64,000 bases of DNA from Entomortierella parvispora. Taxonomy: Eukaryota; Mortierellomycota; Mortierellomycetes; Mortierellales; Mortierellaceae. The stretch is taken from the NCBI GenBank assembly GCA_963573315.1, contig OY752141.1, forward strand, positions 3,038,001-3,102,000, in the 5' to 3' direction. Below the pieces are notes generated by a model. That model was not told the DNA's origin, did no database searches, and was given only the letters and a program-made list of their open reading frames with translations. Made by a program: the position numbers and the translations under genes. Positions 45,931 to 57,844 of the stretch are shown here, in pieces; position 1 is the stretch's first letter; each line of letters begins with the position of its first letter.

Positions 45931-48900
45931 ACCTCTACACTCGATTACATACGGCATCCACTCGCAGGTGCAAGGACCGATCTCCTTGTGATATTACGAC
46001 TCCAGGGGTCACCGGTTCGACCTTGAAGAGAACAGCGGAAACGCACCACATTGAAAGAAGCCATTCCCCAGCAGAAGATGGAGAGGAGAAGTGAGCAACA
46101 ATCAACGACAAAAAGATAGGGAGCTCTTGATAAGGTACCTCACCAAAAGCCGAGATCGCCCCTCATTCACAATCCAACCGATCAAAATAGCTAGAAGTAC
46201 ACACCAATGTGGAGGAGGACGCGATGAAGGACTCGTAGAGTCAATCGATCCTCACACGACATCTGGCTTGATGCGCACTCTTCCTCGCCTAGGATATGGA
46301 AGGTGTAGGGTAGAGTTCGGATCTCAGACAAGGGCTTTATGGGCCTGTAGTGATCAGAGAGACTCTGGTAGGCCTGTGTTGACAATGATCCTCCCATCCA
46401 CGAGGAGGGAATGGTGATGACATGGTGCGGGGATGGCGCAGGACTGGGTTCCCAAGTTGAGTCAAGGGTGTGTAAATGTGAATGGTTAGTGGACGATTTC
46501 AAGACGTGGCTACCCTCTTCGCAAAGAGGTTTCTCAGAGGAATACACTCACATACACCCGACACTCTCACCCCACCCCAAGCCCATCCCTCCACTCTCGC
46601 CCCCTTTGTTGTTGCCACCTGTATGTGCGGCCCCAACCATCTTCAACCATCTTCATTGAATGGAGAGGGCTGTGGAAGAGGTGTTTTCTGGGTCAGGGTG
46701 GCGCTCACCTCCCATCTCCTTCCTTCCTCCCTCTTCCTCTCTTCGCCACCTAAAGGTATTATCGAGAGATTCGAAACTTCATGCAGGCGCCAAAGGACGC
46801 CCTGCCTTGAAGCGCTTAACCCTCTGCGATTACCTTGTTTTTACCCAGGAGTCGACGGCCTGACTGGAATATTAATATGGTCCTTGTGTGCAGTGCTTGG
46901 TCCGGACGTGGAGGTGTTCCAGGGACGATAAAGACGCCAACCGTTCGTGGACCCATGGTCTGATGTCACCAACTTGCGTTCCCAGTGACTTTCTTGACGA
47001 AGGACAGGGACTTGACCCAGAAGAAATAATAGCAATAACCGTACCAGTGATGGATGCAGCACCAATGAGATGGATGGAACGGATGAGGCCTTGGATGGCG
47101 GAAGGCGCGTACTTTGACCGCTTGCACGGACGGACGGATGGATGGACGACGCGTTCTTGTTGTTTACCAACAAATTGGGACTGCTTTCTGCTGCTGGCTG
47201 GTGGCAAGCGAGGCGCAGCAGAAAAGCTGGCAGCAGGGGAGACGTTCTCGGCGGGCGGCCGCATTGTTGGGGTGCAGGGATGCATGAACCGAGCATGCTC
47301 CAGAGAGCCGGGGTTGCTGTGGAGTCTCTGAAAGCAGGTCTCTGTGGGCAACTGATATTCTTGAAAGTCGGGCGGCCTCCAGCGGAGTTGGAGTTTGCCG
47401 CTTGAGAGGCACCAGTGCTCTCTGTCTCTCTTCGGAGAGCAGACGTTCTTGAAGAACGACAGGCAGCAGAGGACACTTCTTTCGGGGTGTGAAGCTTGTC
47501 ACCAGAGAGTCTGCGTCTTGGAGATCCCCGAGAGTGATAGAACTGGCTGTTTTCAGGGACCAGTCTCACAAGACTTGACTTCACACCAAGAAGGACAATG
47601 GCGCCCTTCTGGGTCTGAGACGAACGCTTGTTCTTGTTATTAACAACGTTGTTTGCAGAGCGCGCGTTGGCCTGGGCTGTGCTGCAGTGCTACAGGAAGA
47701 TGAGATGCAAGGGGGCGTCAGTGACTGGAACACACACTCTGTTCAGGCAGGAGGCGCAGGCGAATTTGTTTGGATGGATTTCATACTTCGGTTCAGTAGT
47801 ACATACCTTAAAAAACACGACTGTGCTCTCGTGTCTATGCACGCGAGTGCTTGGCTTGCTTGGACAACCCTTCGAGCCATGGCAGAGATGGACCTTGACT
47901 TGAATGGAAATGTGAATGTGAATGTGAGTGGGAATGGGCGGTGGGGGTGGGGGTGTGAGGGGTGTGAGAAAAAAAAGGAAAGCAAAAAATCAGCGCGCTT
48001 TTTTGGTTTTATACGTGCAACTGGATGGCGACCCCCACCCATGTAACTGTGTAGCTACATGGCCAGATAGCCCTTTCCCTTCGTTTTGGTGCACACTCGG
48101 TTCGGTGGCTTGAAGGAAACGAGCTCGCAGGCGGATTTTGTCTGTATTCTTGCAGCTGGCGCACGTACCAACTCTGTCTCTGAAGTTCTCGGAGAGAAGT
48201 GTCACGGAGAATGGAGAATCAGATGGCACTGGCTGCATTCCACCATGGCTCATGCAAACCAGTCAGTATACCGTTTTTTGTTATTCGTTTTTGTTCGCAT
48301 GGGACACACAGTGTCTATTATCAGTACCTCAGAGTACCCATAAGCTTGCAGACAGGAAGGAAGATGGCGTCTTCTCACAAAAGATACTTGTCGCGTCGTA
48401 TCGGATCATCTGATCCTGGACCCTGGACCTTGGACCTTGGACCCTGAATCCATATAGAGTTGTTACGGAGGTCCGTCTTCCTAATCATTATCAGGAGAGA
48501 AAGAACCGAGGTGCTTAGTACTGATATATATTCTATATAACTTACGTTCGATTTTCGAAGACTTGCAGGCAACTCATCCTTGATTCCGGAGAAGAGCCGT
48601 TCTCTTGGGGCTGGGCGACCAATATTTAGCGAGCGGACTCCTGTAAGGTAGATTGGGTAGGAGACATTCTCAAAGACACTCTCCAAATACGAAGGGTGCC
48701 ACTCCCCAAGTCTGAGGCAGAGACTCACTGTCTGTGCCATCCTCCTCGCCTGTCCAGCACCAGACCAAGCTCAGATCGCGCTCTGTTGCCAAATGTGTAC
48801 AGCACATGAACTACAGGGCGACGCGTCTTTCGATCTGCTTCGATACATCAGTTATTGTTGCGCCTTAAATGTGTGTGCTGTGCTCTCACGAAACGCGAGT

Positions 48901-50054
48901 GCTGCAGTCCTCGAGCCATGGCAGGGAAGGACAGGGATGAATATGCAAGTGGGAATGCAATAGAGGGACGAGAAGTTGGACGATGTTCAGTGCTGCTGAT
49001 GTTTTTCTCCATTCTCGACGATGACAGGTGTGATGAGCCTCGCAAAGATCTAGCGTACGCGAAACCTCTCTTCATGACGTTCTCGGCGAAGAGGCGTTGT
49101 GAAGATGAGCGGCGAACAGTTGAATGACCACGGGAACATGAGGAATCTCACAATGAATCTGATGGGGGCAGTTGCATTTGCACCATGCTTTCTTCAAATC
49201 AGTTAAATTCTTTTTTTTTGTCAGCATGAACACCAGCGAGAACAATGACGATGTCTGATGAGTGAGGTCTTCAAATTGTAAAAACTGTGCATGGAGATGG
49301 ACGGTGTTTGTAAGTTGTCGTGGTGGATACGACCACCAGCGTAACTCGCCTTGAGAAGGAGCAATCGTTATTAACATCTTAGTCCTTGTCTGTGAGCAAA
49401 GTGTAGGCGAGAGATTCACCCTCTGGGATCACTGCCAAAAGCATTCTGGTTCCCTGACAGAGGCCCTAAACTAAAGGACATCAACATCGCCTTCATGCTT
49501 TTCTATATTCAATTTGCACTTGCAATACCCTCTGCGCGAATTATAGAGCCAGGAGCCAACCTGACGTATATTTGGACGTCTTGACGTCCTCTTACTACAT
49601 CCAAATTGTTGCTTCCTATCTTCGAGTACTCTATGATGTAGTCTTGTACCTGGCTGGCGGCACCCCTGTTTCCCTTGAGGTTGTCCAAGATTACGCAAAA
49701 CGAGTCAAACGGGTTGACCAATTTCGATCTCACATCCCGAATCCAACTGGTCCAGAACAACGGACTATTGTTTGTTCAAAAAACACAAATGTCCGTTGAG
49801 AACGCAGCTGCTTGTTTGGTCTTCGTGCAGGCTAAATAACCTCCGGCCACGCAACATCTTTCCATGCAGTGGGGACAGGAACATCCTCTCGTATCGTATC
49901 CTATATTTCCAATATAAAGAGTGTTGATCATTTTCGTCTATCTTTCAATACTTTTCTTTCGTAATTTTTTTCAGACCAACAGCAACAAGCACCAGACTAC
50001 ACTCCATAACCCAACAACAACAACAAAAAAGAAAAAACAAAAAAACGCGTGAAC
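45931..50054. other. Gene-poor accessory DNA, about 4.1 kb
   Basis: No gene is supportable. Overlapping frames on both strands at 46841-47584 lack domains and coding composition. Two diverged related segments occur at about 47820-47935 and 48885-48960 (TGTGCTCTC...CGAGTGCT...CGAGCCATGGCAG). A GGACCCT/GGACCTT tandem tract lies at 48415-48446. Near the right end, AATATAAAG at 49911 is a plausible TATA box for the next gene, followed by an A/C-rich leader (CAACAACAACAAAAAAG). Confidence 0.5.
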
Positions 50055-51065
50055 ATGCCTAACGACGGTTCTTTGGAGGTTCTTCCCATCAGCCCCTGCA
50101 CCCCTGGCAGCTTGCATATCGACAGCCTTTTTTCGAGTACCACCCCTTTGAAGGTTGTCGAGAACAGGTCAACTGTCTCCCTCGTGGACACCCTCCCTAA
50201 ACAGCAGGAGATCAAAGCTGAAGGGACCAACGACGAAGAGACTCATTTGGGTCACAATGATCATGAAGACAAGGAAGAGAAAATGGTCGAGGATAAGAAA
50301 GGAGAAGAGGAGGTAAAGAAGGAGGATCACGAGCACCACATCGAGACTGAGGTTGTCGTCGTTTCCACTGTCTCCATTGTCGCCGATAACAATGAAACTA
50401 CCAAGGAAGATCCCTTGAATGTGTTGACTGAAAAGACTGCCACCACCTCCCTATCCTCCACCACTCCCTCTGCTGAACCAACTGAGAACCATGAGGAAAA
50501 GATAGCCTCTGGTGTGGCCAACCGCCCCATCCTTTCCGGCACACTTGCCCAGTCGCGCTATCTCTCTGCCGCATCTTTAGAGTTGAAGAAGAAGCAAGAG
50601 GCCGAGAATACGGCAAAGGCTTTGAGGGCGGTTGATGTCGAACTTCCGGAGAGAGATTCCATTACGAGCCGCATCAAGATGTTTGGTGGGGCCACCCATT
50701 CCAGAACCGTAGGATTCAAGAAGATCAACGTGAAGGATATTATCCGAAAGTATAAGAATGTGGAAGAGCAATCGCAGGAGCACATTGCCCATGTGGCCAA
50801 GGGTTATTCAGCGAATGAGCCCCGAGGGGTCTGCGCGGCCTATTCACTGTCGACAGCCTCCAGGCCGACGACTGCGTTGAGACCCACACCTAGGAGGAAG
50901 ATGAGCTACGAGTTGTCTGAGAACGACGTTCGTGAATCTTCGCGTCGTGGATCAAATGATGAGGAGCGGATGGGTGTCAGTCAGGAAAGTGTACAGAGCG
51001 TTAGGAACGCGAAGAGTCTCTTTGAGAACTTGGGACGTGCTGAAAGTGCTGGCGCGCAGCTCTAG
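50055..51065 (+). CDS. Acidic, mostly disordered hypothetical protein
   Basis: Single exon, 336 residues from the ATG at 50055, preceded by a TATA box about 145 bp upstream and an A-rich leader. The N-terminal quarter is Ser/Thr-rich, with SP motifs. Residues about 55-95 are strongly acidic/basic mixed (KEEKMVEDKKGEEEVKKEDHEHH). A Thr/Ser linker follows. The second half is more structured: a helix (ASLELKKKQEAENTAKALRAV), SRIKMFGGATHSRTVGFKKINVKDIIRKYKN, then SYELSENDVRESSRRGS and a final helix NAKSLFENLGRAESAG. No known domain. The strong promoter-like context suggests good expression, but function is unknown. Confidence 0.7.
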   Translation: MPNDGSLEVLPISPCTPGSLHIDSLFSSTTPLKVVENRSTVSLVDTLPKQQEIKAEGTNDEETHLGHNDHEDKEEKMVEDKKGEEEVKKEDHEHHIETEVVVVSTVSIVADNNETTKEDPLNVLTEKTATTSLSSTTPSAEPTENHEEKIASGVANRPILSGTLAQSRYLSAASLELKKKQEAENTAKALRAVDVELPERDSITSRIKMFGGATHSRTVGFKKINVKDIIRKYKNVEEQSQEHIAHVAKGYSANEPRGVCAAYSLSTASRPTTALRPTPRRKMSYELSENDVRESSRRGSNDEERMGVSQESVQSVRNAKSLFENLGRAESAGAQL

Positions 51066-51414
51066 AGTTGTTTCCATTAAAAACTGTCCTGTGAAAACTG
51101 TCGATCAGGACAGTTTTGTGTCAATAAAGAAACAGGGGCATCTTGAGGTGGATACGCTGCCTTGAAGATCCGCAATGGCGACTTGGTGCATGCAGTTGCA
51201 GACTGGCAACAATGGGAATGAAGGGGGAGCTATGTTCTTTGGCACCGATCCAGCACCGCCAGATCGAGAAAGCAGCGAGTTTGGTGGCAACATCAAACCC
51301 CGCTCGAGGATCCCCGCTCGAGGATGCGTGCGTCCCTTGAAAACAAAATGATTTCTCTCCCCCTGGGCTTTCTCTTTTTCTTCTTCTTCACCCGCACTTT
51401 TCTCACCATATACC
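51066..51414. other. 3' UTR with hairpin, then AUH promoter
   Basis: Contains the inverted repeat at 51080-51117 and AATAAA at 51123-51128 for the upstream gene. A directly repeated CCCGCTCGAGGAT (51298-51324) and a pyrimidine-rich leader precede the AUH gene. No other gene is seen. Confidence 0.5.
51080..51117 (+). other. Perfect 12-bp inverted repeat in a 3' UTR
   Basis: AAAACTGTCCTG, a 14-base loop, then CAGGACAGTTTT, starting 15 bases after the stop codon. AATAAA follows six bases downstream. It would fold into a strong RNA hairpin. Confidence 0.85.
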
Positions 51415-53170
51415 ATGCTCCGCACATTCCTCGCCCGCAGCTGCATGCCTCAGCGCATCGCTCAGCGTCCCCTTGCTGTCGCCTCGACCCGCTTCATTTC
51501 CACTTCCACCCCTGCACCTGCTCACCCTGAGGGCAAGGAGTGCTTCCTTGAGCGCCTCTCTGGAGACGACCAAGGTAACCTATTCTCGAATTTATTTTTC
51601 CCACGGGTTCAACACCAGCTCAGGACAGCCCATGTCGGGAAAGAGAAAGAGGAAGCACATCAAAATGTGACTGAGACAGGATCGCAACTATGTCGAAGAA
51701 TCAACAGCAAATGCATCAAAGAGACAAGGAGCCACAATGAATGGCATTGACTTCATTGGGAACCGGGAGACATTGTTGATGGAATCGTTCTTCATCTAAT
51801 CACATTTCTTTTTTGTTTCTTGTAGGTATTGCCGTGATCAACTTCAACCGCCCCAAGGCCTTCAACGCTTTGTCACGGAAGTTTGTTGGCGAATTTCGTG
51901 CTGCCCTTCAGGAGCTTCGTTACGATCAGTAAGGGCATGACAGAGCTCAAAGTTCGTTATACTTTAGCATGTAAAAAAAACAATTCTGACCGAGAAAGTG
52001 TCTTCACTTCTTTACTCCTAGGGATGCCCGTGTTGTGATTGTCAGGAGTTTGGTCGAGGGAGCCTTCTGCGCTGGCGCTGATTTGAGAGTAAGAAGAGAA
52101 TCAAGAGCAAAGAGTGGATCTGGAGGAAACAGTCGACCGACAAGTTTGGTCCCAGATCATTGCGCACTGGATCCATCGAGCGAAACGGTGCTGACAATAC
52201 ATGGTATCCATTCATTCTTGTTACTGCCCTCTTAGGAACGCTCGACCATGAACGCGACTGAGGTTAAGCAGTTCTTGGCTAGCTTGAGAGACAGCTTCCG
52301 TGAGCTCGAGACTTTGCCCATCCCCACGATCGCCGTCATTGACGGTGCTGCTCTTGGAGGAGGATTGGAGATGGCTCTTTGCTGTGATATGCGCGTTGGC
52401 GGAGGAAACAAGAAGGTCAAGATTGGTCTTGTGGAGACCAAGCTTGCCATCATTCCTGGGTAAGATACAGGCCAAGCAGGAGATGCTCATTGATTATAGA
52501 GGAAACGTTGGCTTTGGGATCTTGGATACTAACGACTGGTATATTGCTTTTGTCCTTCTTTGTTAGTGCCGGTGGTACCCAGCGTTTGCCTCGTCTAATT
52601 GGAATCCCCAAGGCCAAGGAGCTCATCTACTCTTCCAAGATCTTGAACTCTGCTGCTGCCAAGGAAATCGGTAAGGCAGAACCTGTGTAAATTGAAATGC
52701 GAAGAGGCAATGTAGACATCATAGTAACAACGTTGTTTAGGCATCTTGAACCATGCTGTTACTGAGGATTCGGGATACAACAAGGCCCTCGAGGTTGCCA
52801 GAGAAATCTTGCCCATGGGACCCCTTGCCATTCGTATGGCCAAGTCTGCCATCGACAAGGGCACCCAATTTGAGATGTATGAAAGCAAAAAACAATTCTC
52901 TCATGAATGTGTGATCTTGCAATGAGGCTACTACTCGACAGAGACTAATCCGCTGCCATTCTCCAATGTGTCATTAGTGACTCTGGATTGGAGTATGAAC
53001 AGGCCTGCTACGCTCAGATCATGCCCTCTGAGGATCGCTTGGAAGGTAGAGAAAGCTGCTCTGGATATTATGATTAATTGACCATGGTGCCTTTTTGAAA
53101 CTAACATGGCCGTTTCTTAGGTCTTGCCTCGTTCCGCGAGAAGAGAAAGCCCAACTACAAGGGTCGTTAA
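51415..53170 (+). CDS. AUH: Mitochondrial 3-methylglutaconyl-CoA hydratase (AUH-like)
   Basis: Eight exons: 51415-51574, 51826-51928, 52022-52088, 52236-52459, 52567-52670, 52741-52876, 52978-53045, 53121-53170. The product has 303 residues. The N-terminal ~35 residues ([19 protein letters not shown]) are a clear mitochondrial presequence. The crotonase fold follows: [13 protein letters not shown], then FCAGADLRE (oxyanion hole), [15 protein letters not shown] (E155, first catalytic Glu) and [22 protein letters not shown] (second Glu). It ends [15 protein letters not shown]. The [10 protein letters not shown] block is more like AUH than general enoyl-CoA hydratase. AUH hydrates 3-methylglutaconyl-CoA in leucine breakdown; animal AUH also binds AU-rich RNA. 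A general enoyl-CoA hydratase role cannot be excluded. Confidence 0.87.
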
Positions 53171-54177
53171 ACAACTAGATCAACCCATGGCTCTTTTTTT
53201 TTCCATCCGTACATGATCTTTGGCTCCATACCAAGATTGCTGTGCCATAGACTTCTCCGCTCGTCCTCAATACAGAATTGCATTTCCAGAACAAAAAGCG
53301 AGATTCCCAGTGTGTTTGAATTTTTCCTCTGTTTCAGCCGCGAGTCCATCGATTTAGTCGCAAGATTGTTTATTGTGCTGATCTTGCACTATTTCCTCTG
53401 GATTCCAGCTGTGATCAGCGGTGGGGCATCGCCTGGTGTAGTTTCCCCAGGAATTTCTTCTAGCGATTTCCCAACTGGTGGTAATGGTCCCTCCGGAGGC
53501 GCTCCTCGGCTTGGATTGCTAGACCGGAGTCCCCCAGGAGGTCCTGTCCCTGGAGAAGATGGATTTGGTTGACATTATGGAGGCAATGGAGCCCCGTTGC
53601 AACGTTCTCCTCACGGGTGGCGATGGTCCAGCTGGGTCCGTCGGGTTGATGTATTCAGTGGGCGGTGGGGTGGTTGGGGGTGGTGAAGATGGGGAAGCAG
53701 GAGCAGAATCTTGCCGCGGACGAAGGTCGCCAAAGTCCAGTTGGAACACCTTGAGCTGTCGGTGCTACAAGACAGCTTACAGCCAGGACGATGACAGAAG
53801 CGGACAAGAATTTTGTTGGGAGTGTATTGGTTTGGTATGGGAGATGAAAGTGTAGCGACAGGGTAAGGAGTGAGGTAGGGGTCTGTTCAGCAGGACCATC
53901 TTTTTAACAGATTGCGTGCTCTGATTACTACAAGTTTTCCCTGACCCTCGCACCAGTTTGGTAGGATAGAACAAGTGCGGGTCCAGCCTGATGGACGATT
54001 TTTTCGAGAGACAGAACAGGAAAAAACGAGGGTGGATGATATGCAAAAAGTGGGTCGTGTTTATTTGAATGGGTCTTGTGAGAAAATAACAATCGGTGAG
54101 AGGGGGTGGGGTGGGTCGGGTGAAAAATAAAAAAATTCCAAGGGTCAAGCAAGTCCTTTCATACTTGTAGGCCCTCT
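53171..54177. other. Convergent intergenic region, possible small minus-strand exon
   Basis: Between two convergent genes. A minus-strand frame at 53519-53749 (FQLDFGDLRPRQDSAPASPS...) has Pro-rich, coding-like composition but no start, domain or clear splice partner. The plus strand across 53395-53570 reads Gly/Pro-rich. I do not call a gene. Confidence 0.35.
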
Positions 54178-57100
54178 CTAAGCTCCACCACCGCTGCGGT
54201 CGGTGGTCTTGGCCTTGATGCCGTAATCGATATTCCTTTGGCTTTCAACTTCAGCGACAATCTTGGAAAATGCAGAGCGGCTGGCGTGTTCCTTGAGTCC
54301 ACCCATCACCTCCAAGAACTCGTTGAATTCAATCGTTCCAGAGTTGTCCAGATCAACCTATGAAAAATAAGGAACAGGTCAGTGAAGTGGCCTTTTGAAA
54401 AACTAGGGGTATCACTGCAACGGATTCTTCAGAATTCCCTGTTTTTGCAAAAATTGTTTCTTACCTCGTCAATGATGCCCTTCAAAACAACTTCATCGAC
54501 CTCCATATGCAAATGGCTCAAAACCTCATTCAAATCCTGACCGTTGATGTGACCATCACCATCATGATCCAATGCTCCAAAGACCTTGTGGAATTCAGCC
54601 AACTCCTCGGGGTTGAACTGTGCGCGGGAGTAGAACGAATCGTCGACGGAGGGGCCAGAGCTGGACTTGGATCCCAAAAGACCCCAGAATCCCTTCTGCC
54701 CAGGCTTGGCGCCTTCCACACCCTCAGTCGTCTGAGGATGACCCACTACGGCATCTGGGACGCCGGTGGGGTACGCAATTGGGCTCACGGGCAGACCCAT
54801 GGTCGTCAAAAACTTCTTCGCATCCTCGACCTCCTTCTCCTGACGAGCCTGGTCCCAGTGCAACTCCTCGGACATAATTTCGACAACTCTTGGCAAAGCA
54901 TCCAAAGCGGCATGAACGTTCAAGAAAGCGAGACGGAGACGACGGGCCAGCACATCCACGACGGTGCAAGCATATTCGCGACGGACGGCGTACCGGACCT
55001 CAGCCTCGATGTAAGGGTATTGACCAGAGATTCTCTTACCAAAGACAGGCCAGCGCTTTCCAGTCGATTGCGCCAATGAGGCGACAGCCCAGGCACGGTC
55101 ACCGTAGCTGTTGGCAAGATGTTGAGCAATCTCGGTCTCCAGTCCGAACTGCTGGATCAGACGGATAAACATAGTCTTGCTGTATCCATGAGCTCCGATA
55201 AGCTTGACACGCTCTGTAGTGCACTCACGAGCAGGCTTCAAGTTGAATTCCTTGATGGCCTCCTCAATGGTCTCAGCAGCCATGGCGCGGTAAGTCGTCC
55301 ACTTGCCTCCAGCAATAGTCAACAATCCACTCTCGCTGACGTTGATCATGTGGTTACGAACCAAGCCTTCAGTGTTCTTTGCAGCGGGATCGCGAACCAA
55401 GGGGCGGATTCCAGACCAAGCCGCCAAGACATCGCCACGACGAACCTTTACATCAGGGTTCAAGTAGTTCTTGACCTCTCCAAGAATCCAGTTGATCTCC
55501 TCCTCAGTCGCCATGGGGTTCTGTGTCACCTCTGTTGCAGAATCAGTCGTTCCTGCAATGGTGTTGCCTTGCCAAGGCAAGAAGAAAATTACACGTCCGT
55601 CACTAGTGGAGGGGTCCAAAAGACCCATGTTGCCAGGACTATAGTAGTTGGGAAGGATGATGTGGACTCCTGCAGAAGGCGCCACGATATTCTTGATCGT
55701 GGGGTCATCCATTTGACGGATTCCATCGGTGAAGGGTCCAGTGGCGTTAATGACTCCCTTGGCCTTAACATTGAACTCCTTGCCAGTCATGGTATCGCGA
55801 ACGCGAGCTCCGCAGAGACGCTTGTTATCATCCTTGTGCAATTCGACAACCTCGACGTGGTTGGCAATGACGGCACCATATTGGACGGCAGTCAATCCCA
55901 GGGCGACGTTCATACGCGAGTCATTGTGCTGACCATCGTAGTAGACCACAGCACCGACGAGCTTCTCATCCTTGAGCATAGGGAAGGCCTCCAGTGCCTT
56001 ACCCTTGGTCAAGAAGTAACTGCTCTCCATACCCTGGTGGCCGGCCAAGAGATCGTAAGCCTTGGATCCAGCCCAGTAGTAAGGAACTTGCCACCACCTA
56101 CCAATAAGATTGAGTAAGTTTTCCTTATTGTGCTATCGAAACGTCTGGCCGAGGTTAAAACTGTCGCCACTTACTTGTAGACGGGCAACATGATTGGGAG
56201 CTGGTAGCTCAGATAGGGGGCAATCTTGAGGAAGTTTGCACGCTCGTTCAAGGCCTCCTTGACGAGCTTGTACTGCTCAATATCCAACTCGCGAACAGCC
56301 TTCTCCAAGTAACGGACTCCTCCGTGGACCAACTTTGTGGATCTTGAGGAAGTACCTATAATTAAAATAGTAATGCAGAGATGGAACAAACATGTGGGAT
56401 TAATATCGAGTTCATCTCATCTCTATGTCTTCTTCTCCAGAACAAAGACTCTGTCGATCAATGGTCACAATGATCTCACAGTCCACGTGTGGCTCGATCT
56501 GTTTAATGAATGGAAAGGAGGATGTTCATCCGTGTGCCATACACAAACACACAGAAAGGTGGTCATGCCATAAGCACCTCGATCACCGACCCCGGTAGGA
56601 AGGCTGTGATGTTGTGCATCAGTGCATCATTGGTGGTTCGGTGGATCAAGGGACTATCTTCAATTGCATGCATCCGAGATCGATGGGCTGACCTTGCCGC
56701 CCAGAAGATCCTCTGTCTTCTTCCCACCACAAGCCATAATTAGCAGCGCGCGCCCCATTGACGGCGTCATCCGTTTCGCCCTTCACAGAAAGAGATACCT
56801 CTGGGTAATGAATGTCCACGGGGGAGAGAACAGGAGATTGTTGAATTGGGTCTCACGGTGCCAGTTTTAGGATTCCGCTATCAGCGATTCTATACTCCTA
56901 CAATACCAGCCAACCGACGCCATGAGCGGTGCTTCGGCAAGAGCGGTGCTTCGGCAGTGTCCCTCTTCTTCTCCGTGTGCATATTTGTTAGAAACAGCAC
57001 CCACCACCACCCCTCGAAACACTCTTTTCGCTCTAGATACGGTCTTTGAGATACATAGATACCGGTCGATCGGTCCTGGGAGTCATAACAGCCCTCGACT

Positions 57101-57844
57101 CTTTTTTTTTTTTTTTTTTCCCTCTTGTGTTTTCTTTGCACTATCATTCCACGTGCAAACAAAGGGCACTCTGCCCATTGATCTGCTCCTCCTGTTTCTT
57201 GTGTTGCGTCCTTTGTTGTTCATCCTCCTGTTTGTCCCCATCCTTGGTTTGCACTTGATCTGACCACTGAACCCTCTTCAGAGACTCACGCAGAGACAAG
57301 AATAAAAAAACTAAAGCTTACCTGACGAGAAATCGTCACGCTCGACCATGGCGACCTTGAGTCCACGCGTGGCAGCGTCGACAGCACAACCGGCACCGGT
57401 GGCTCCACCACCGATAATAAGCAGATCAAACACGTCCGATTCGTCCTCTTTGTCTGCAGAAGCTGCAGGAGCAGCAGCAGCCTGATCTGGTGTCGAGGGT
57501 GCGGCCGGTAATGAATCCTTGTGGCCCTTGAGGTCCTTGATGGCTCCAGGGCCATGCTGAAGCATGTGGATCATGTCCTCTCTTGAGGGAGGGGCCCAGA
57601 AGGCATGAGGTCTCGTGGGATCTCTGCTGGCGGTCTGTTGCGACTCCATGAAAGCCATGGAGGGGTGAGGGGGCAGCTCAAAGTCACCATCGATGAAGTC
57701 GCGTTGACGCTTCAATTGCTGCTGGTTATAGTAGTACCCTGAGAGGGCCAGGGTAGTGGCACCGGCGGTCGCATAGGCGGCTTTTCGGCTGAATGAGGAA
57801 GAGGCGGCGTTTCTTGCACCGGTGGAAGGGATGCGACGCCACAT
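54178..57844 (-). CDS. GUT2: Mitochondrial FAD-dependent glycerol-3-phosphate dehydrogenase with EF-hands
   Basis: Four exons in transcription order (57322-57844, 56175-56355, 54465-56097, 54178-54357) give 838 residues. The presequence is [21 protein letters not shown], followed by a weak hydrophobic segment (about residues 25-40). The FAD site [21 protein letters not shown] and the family motif [20 protein letters not shown] span the first splice. The alpha-GPDH C-terminal domain is followed by two EF-hands: [13 protein letters not shown] (a canonical loop) and, across the last intron, [13 protein letters not shown]. The enzyme oxidises glycerol-3-phosphate to DHAP at the outer face of the inner membrane and passes electrons to ubiquinone. 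EF-hands are known from the animal enzyme (Ca2+-activated) but are absent from yeast Gut2. Intron 1 is unusually long (966 bp). Confidence 0.9.

Noticed and set aside
45930-46030. tRNA-like GGTTCGA T-loop at about 46015
   Set aside because: No matching acceptor, D or anticodon stems could be folded around it.
46841-47584. 247-codon minus frame and overlapping plus frames
   Set aside because: Arg/Ser/Pro-rich composition, no recognisable motif, and an equally long frame on the other strand; more likely chance openness in GC-rich DNA.
53519-53749. Pro-rich minus-strand frame between AUH and GUT2
   Set aside because: Composition is gene-like, but no start, domain or reliable splice partner could be found, so it is noted only in the intergenic entry.
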